This document shows, piece after piece, positions 28,358 through 30,146 of a stretch of DNA of 30,146 bases. Every line of letters starts with the position of its first letter. Within the stretch, counting starts at the first letter, position 1. A program made the translations under genes and the position numbers. Source of the DNA: Blattamonas nauphoetae (taxonomy: Eukaryota; Preaxostyla; Oxymonadida); assembly GCA_033064195.1 (NCBI GenBank), contig JARBJD010000597.1:1-30146 (forward strand). The letters are read 5' to 3'. Under the pieces are notes generated by a model. It was not told the origin of the DNA. It was given only the letters and a program-made list of their open reading frames with translations, and searched no databases.

Positions 28358-28445
28358 ACAGATCTGTGTGTATCCGACAGATCTGTGCGTATACCAAATT
28401 TAGATCTGTGTGTATACAAAATCAGATCTGTCTCTATACATACCC
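28358..28445 (-). repeat. Right TIR of the Mutator-like element
   Basis: Inverted partner of 24490-24580, with four AGATCTG motifs. It differs mainly between the motifs. Confidence 0.88.
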
Positions 28446-28454
28446 GTCAGAGGT

Positions 28455-29074
28455 GTGATCGAAGAACCGACAAAATGAAACTAAGGAAATGCACTATACG
28501 TCTCGCGTCGACTTATGTTCGTTAAAATGATGCAATAACGGAATAAATGAAGTGAAAGTAGTGAAATGTGAAAATTCATGAAAAGTGTCGAATGTAGAGG
28601 TGACAAAAGTTTTCAGAGATGAATGACACAAAGACGCCAACTAGCGTTTTCCACCCAAAACACCATAAGACGACGAAAGTGATCAAAGGACATAGTCCCG
28701 AACGTCCATACCTTTTCTAAAAATCTCAAAAACGCGAAAAACCTCAATGGGTCGGATCAAACCAAAAATCTCAGAAGTGCTTTTTATCGAAAATCCTACC
28801 TTTCAAAATGATTTCCGTCGCAATCAAACGTGTTTGAACACAATTTGAGCGATAAAGCAGTTCATAGTAGCAAAATCGAACATCGACTTTTTGGTCACTT
28901 TTCGACCTAAGTTCAGTACGTAACTCCACGAATTCCCAACCGATTTTCATCAGGTTGTTTTGATCGATGACCGAAAGTGTCGCGAGATTGTAGAATTTTT
29001 GCAGAATTTTTCGAAATGGTTATCATGTTGGATTTCAGTGATTTGTGGTCAAAATAGATTTTCAGTAGTTTCAT
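28455..29074. other. Non-coding right TIR, outer part
   Basis: Near-identical inverted copy of about 4042-4680. No gene seen. Many of the differences are one base in homopolymer runs. Confidence 0.6.
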
Positions 29075-29657
29075 GACCTATCATGGTACTTTCTCAAGTG
29101 AGGACGGTCTCAAAATACAACCAATTGTCAAGCAGACGTAATACTCATTCTTTGTTCGTAAATCGCGATATTTGAATGGCTCAAGTACCTTTGTGTATTT
29201 TCCAATGAGTTCACAATTCTCTTTTTCAATTCATTTTCAACAAACGATTGTGTGTATCGTTTTCGTTTGTTCTGATGAGTTCTGAATCCTTTCATCCATT
29301 TTGATGGGATTACTATCCATTCAATTCCTTCATGTCGATATGTTACTGGAGTACTTGAATGAGTGTATTCAGAAATGAGTTCACAATTTTCATTTTCATT
29401 GATTCAATAAGCTTCTCTTTTGTGCAACGATTTGCTGGTCGAAGATATTTCTGACGATTCAGATGTGGTCTGTATCCTTTGACGAAACTATTGACGTACC
29501 TTGATAAGTTTCATCGGGTTTCTCTTCGAGATAGTATTCGAGTACTTCCAGTGAGATAAGTTGTTCCTTGTCGATTGAGTGTTGGAGGTGATTTCATTTT
29601 CAAATCTTCTTTGTCCAAAATTTCCAGTAGTTGTGTTGGTGTCAAGACGCTGCTCAC
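29075..29657 (-). pseudogene. TIR gene 1, right copy
   Basis: Inverted copy of 3448-4041 in the right TIR, with the same repeat modules. It looks broken, with a few breaks. Confidence 0.65.
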
Positions 29658-29947
29658 ATACAAATTAAAATTGAATAAAAAGAAATCGACGTTGTTTTCT
29701 AAAAGTACTCAAAATTTGTTTCAAAAGACACTTTTCAAGAGGTCCGTTTTTCGCCTTTATTTTTGAATTTTGGCCAAATATTGACTACTCTGAAATGTCA
29801 ATATTTTCAGTAGTAAGTGAGATGGAAATTAGAATGAGTCATATTAAAAAATCAATTGGCTCTGAGATTCAAAATGATTTCTCGTTCCAATTCTCCTAGG
29901 AGTATCACCTATGCCAGTTTGGTTCCCATTTCGCTTATACCACTACT

Positions 29948-30146
29948 AACGGTTGATTCCCCTGCAATCAGAATACGCCTCAGTCCCGTCCTTTTCGGAA
30001 TAACAAAGGTGGCGCTGTAGGCCTTCACTTCTCCTTTCCCGCCTTGCGAATGCTTATTGGTCGAGTTCGTCGCAAGAAGACGCCTGAGTGCTTGTGTTTC
30101 TCTGATTCTGGTGGATCTCTGCAGGGTGCCCGCGCTTGTCGGCGGG
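29948..30146. other. Right flank
   Basis: 199 bases, visibly more GC-rich than the element. No gene or repeat recognised. Confidence 0.5.

Larger units (their letters stand above)
24490..28445. mobile_element. Mutator-like (MULE-type) insertion in the right TIR
   Basis: About 3.96 kb with TIRs of roughly 90 bp beginning GGGTAWGTATAGAGACAGAT. It is flanked by a 9-bp direct repeat GTCAGAGGT (24481-24489 and 28446-28454; up to 11 bp if the ends are read differently). The left Polinton TIR has the uninterrupted site, so the insertion boundaries are sure. A 9-11 bp duplication points to the Mutator superfamily. I see no recognisable transposase, so it may be non-autonomous or decayed. Confidence 0.82.
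1092..29947. mobile_element. Polinton/Maverick element with three nested transposons
   Basis: The element is defined by long TIRs (left 3149-5889, right 23279-29947) whose outer ends both read AGTAGTGGTATAAGCG inward. Between them lie the hallmark Polinton genes: protein-primed family B DNA polymerase, retroviral-type integrase, FtsK/HerA-type packaging ATPase and jelly-roll-type capsid genes. The length without the three insertions is about 20.8 kb, at or slightly above the usual 15-20 kb. The very first bases (1092-1095) are separated from the rest by a pogo-type insertion. I see no clear 6-bp target duplication at the outer ends. The element looks broken, with roughly five broken genes plus the insertions, but TIR arms that are still mostly near-identical point to a fairly recent origin. 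Confidence 0.95.
23279..29947 (-). repeat. Right TIR of the Polinton, interrupted
   Basis: Inverted match to 3149-5889. It is split by the Mutator-like insertion at 24490-28445. Outer end: ...CGCTTATACCACTACT at 29947. Inner edge: 23279, where similarity to the left arm stops inside the repeat-domain gene. Confidence 0.92.

Noticed and set aside
1087-29957. TTGAT on both sides of the Polinton as a target duplication
   Set aside because: It is not flush with the right terminus and is shorter than the usual 6 bp; likely chance.
1-30146. Assignment to Trichomonas, an oxymonad or a nematode
   Set aside because: Polintons occur widely; no host gene, core promoter or intron consensus here is decisive.

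Overview
The window is eukaryotic. It is dominated by one large Polinton/Maverick-type element (a virus-like DNA transposon) of about 28.9 kb with three other DNA transposons nested in it. About 1.1 kb of left flank and 0.2 kb of right flank lie outside, and I recognise no gene in either. The host cannot be named from sequence. A 37-bp intron inferred in a transposase gene and the use of TAA, TAG and TGA as stops fit an organism with spliceosomal introns and the standard code. A microbial eukaryote is a guess.

Layout. 1-1091 is flank. 1092-29947 is the Polinton. A pogo-type transposon with a decayed transposase (1096-3147) sits within the first few bases of its left end. The left terminal inverted repeat (TIR) runs 3149-5889 and carries one gene of a small repeat-domain family plus the 5' part of a second. 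The unique part, 5890-23278, holds: the rest of the second repeat-domain gene; an uncharacterised ORF; a protein-primed family B DNA polymerase with an OTU-like N-terminal region and an HNH-like insertion; a retroviral-type integrase; a small coiled-coil-like gene; a packaging ATPase on the minus strand; several uncharacterised genes probably tied to the capsid; two short MAPG-starting proteins; two tandem paralogous capsid genes; a 136-aa gene; and, on the minus strand, a fibre-like protein ending in a peptidase S74 (endosialidase chaperone) domain. The second MAPG gene is split by another pogo-type transposon (15951-17981) flanked by TA. The right TIR (23279-29947) is interrupted by a 4-kb Mutator-like insertion (24490-28445) with a 9-bp target duplication. 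The left TIR preserves the matching empty site.

How it fits together. Polymerase and integrase would replicate and insert the element. The capsid proteins, ATPase and fibre form a particle module. Most genes share one short upstream signature: a T-rich TTTTTATTTT run a few bases before the ATG, often followed by TAAATG. This suggests one element-encoded or element-specific transcription system. No adenovirus-type maturation protease was found. The element is a fossil: besides the three insertions, roughly five of its genes look broken, while the integrase, ATPase, fibre and several small genes look whole.
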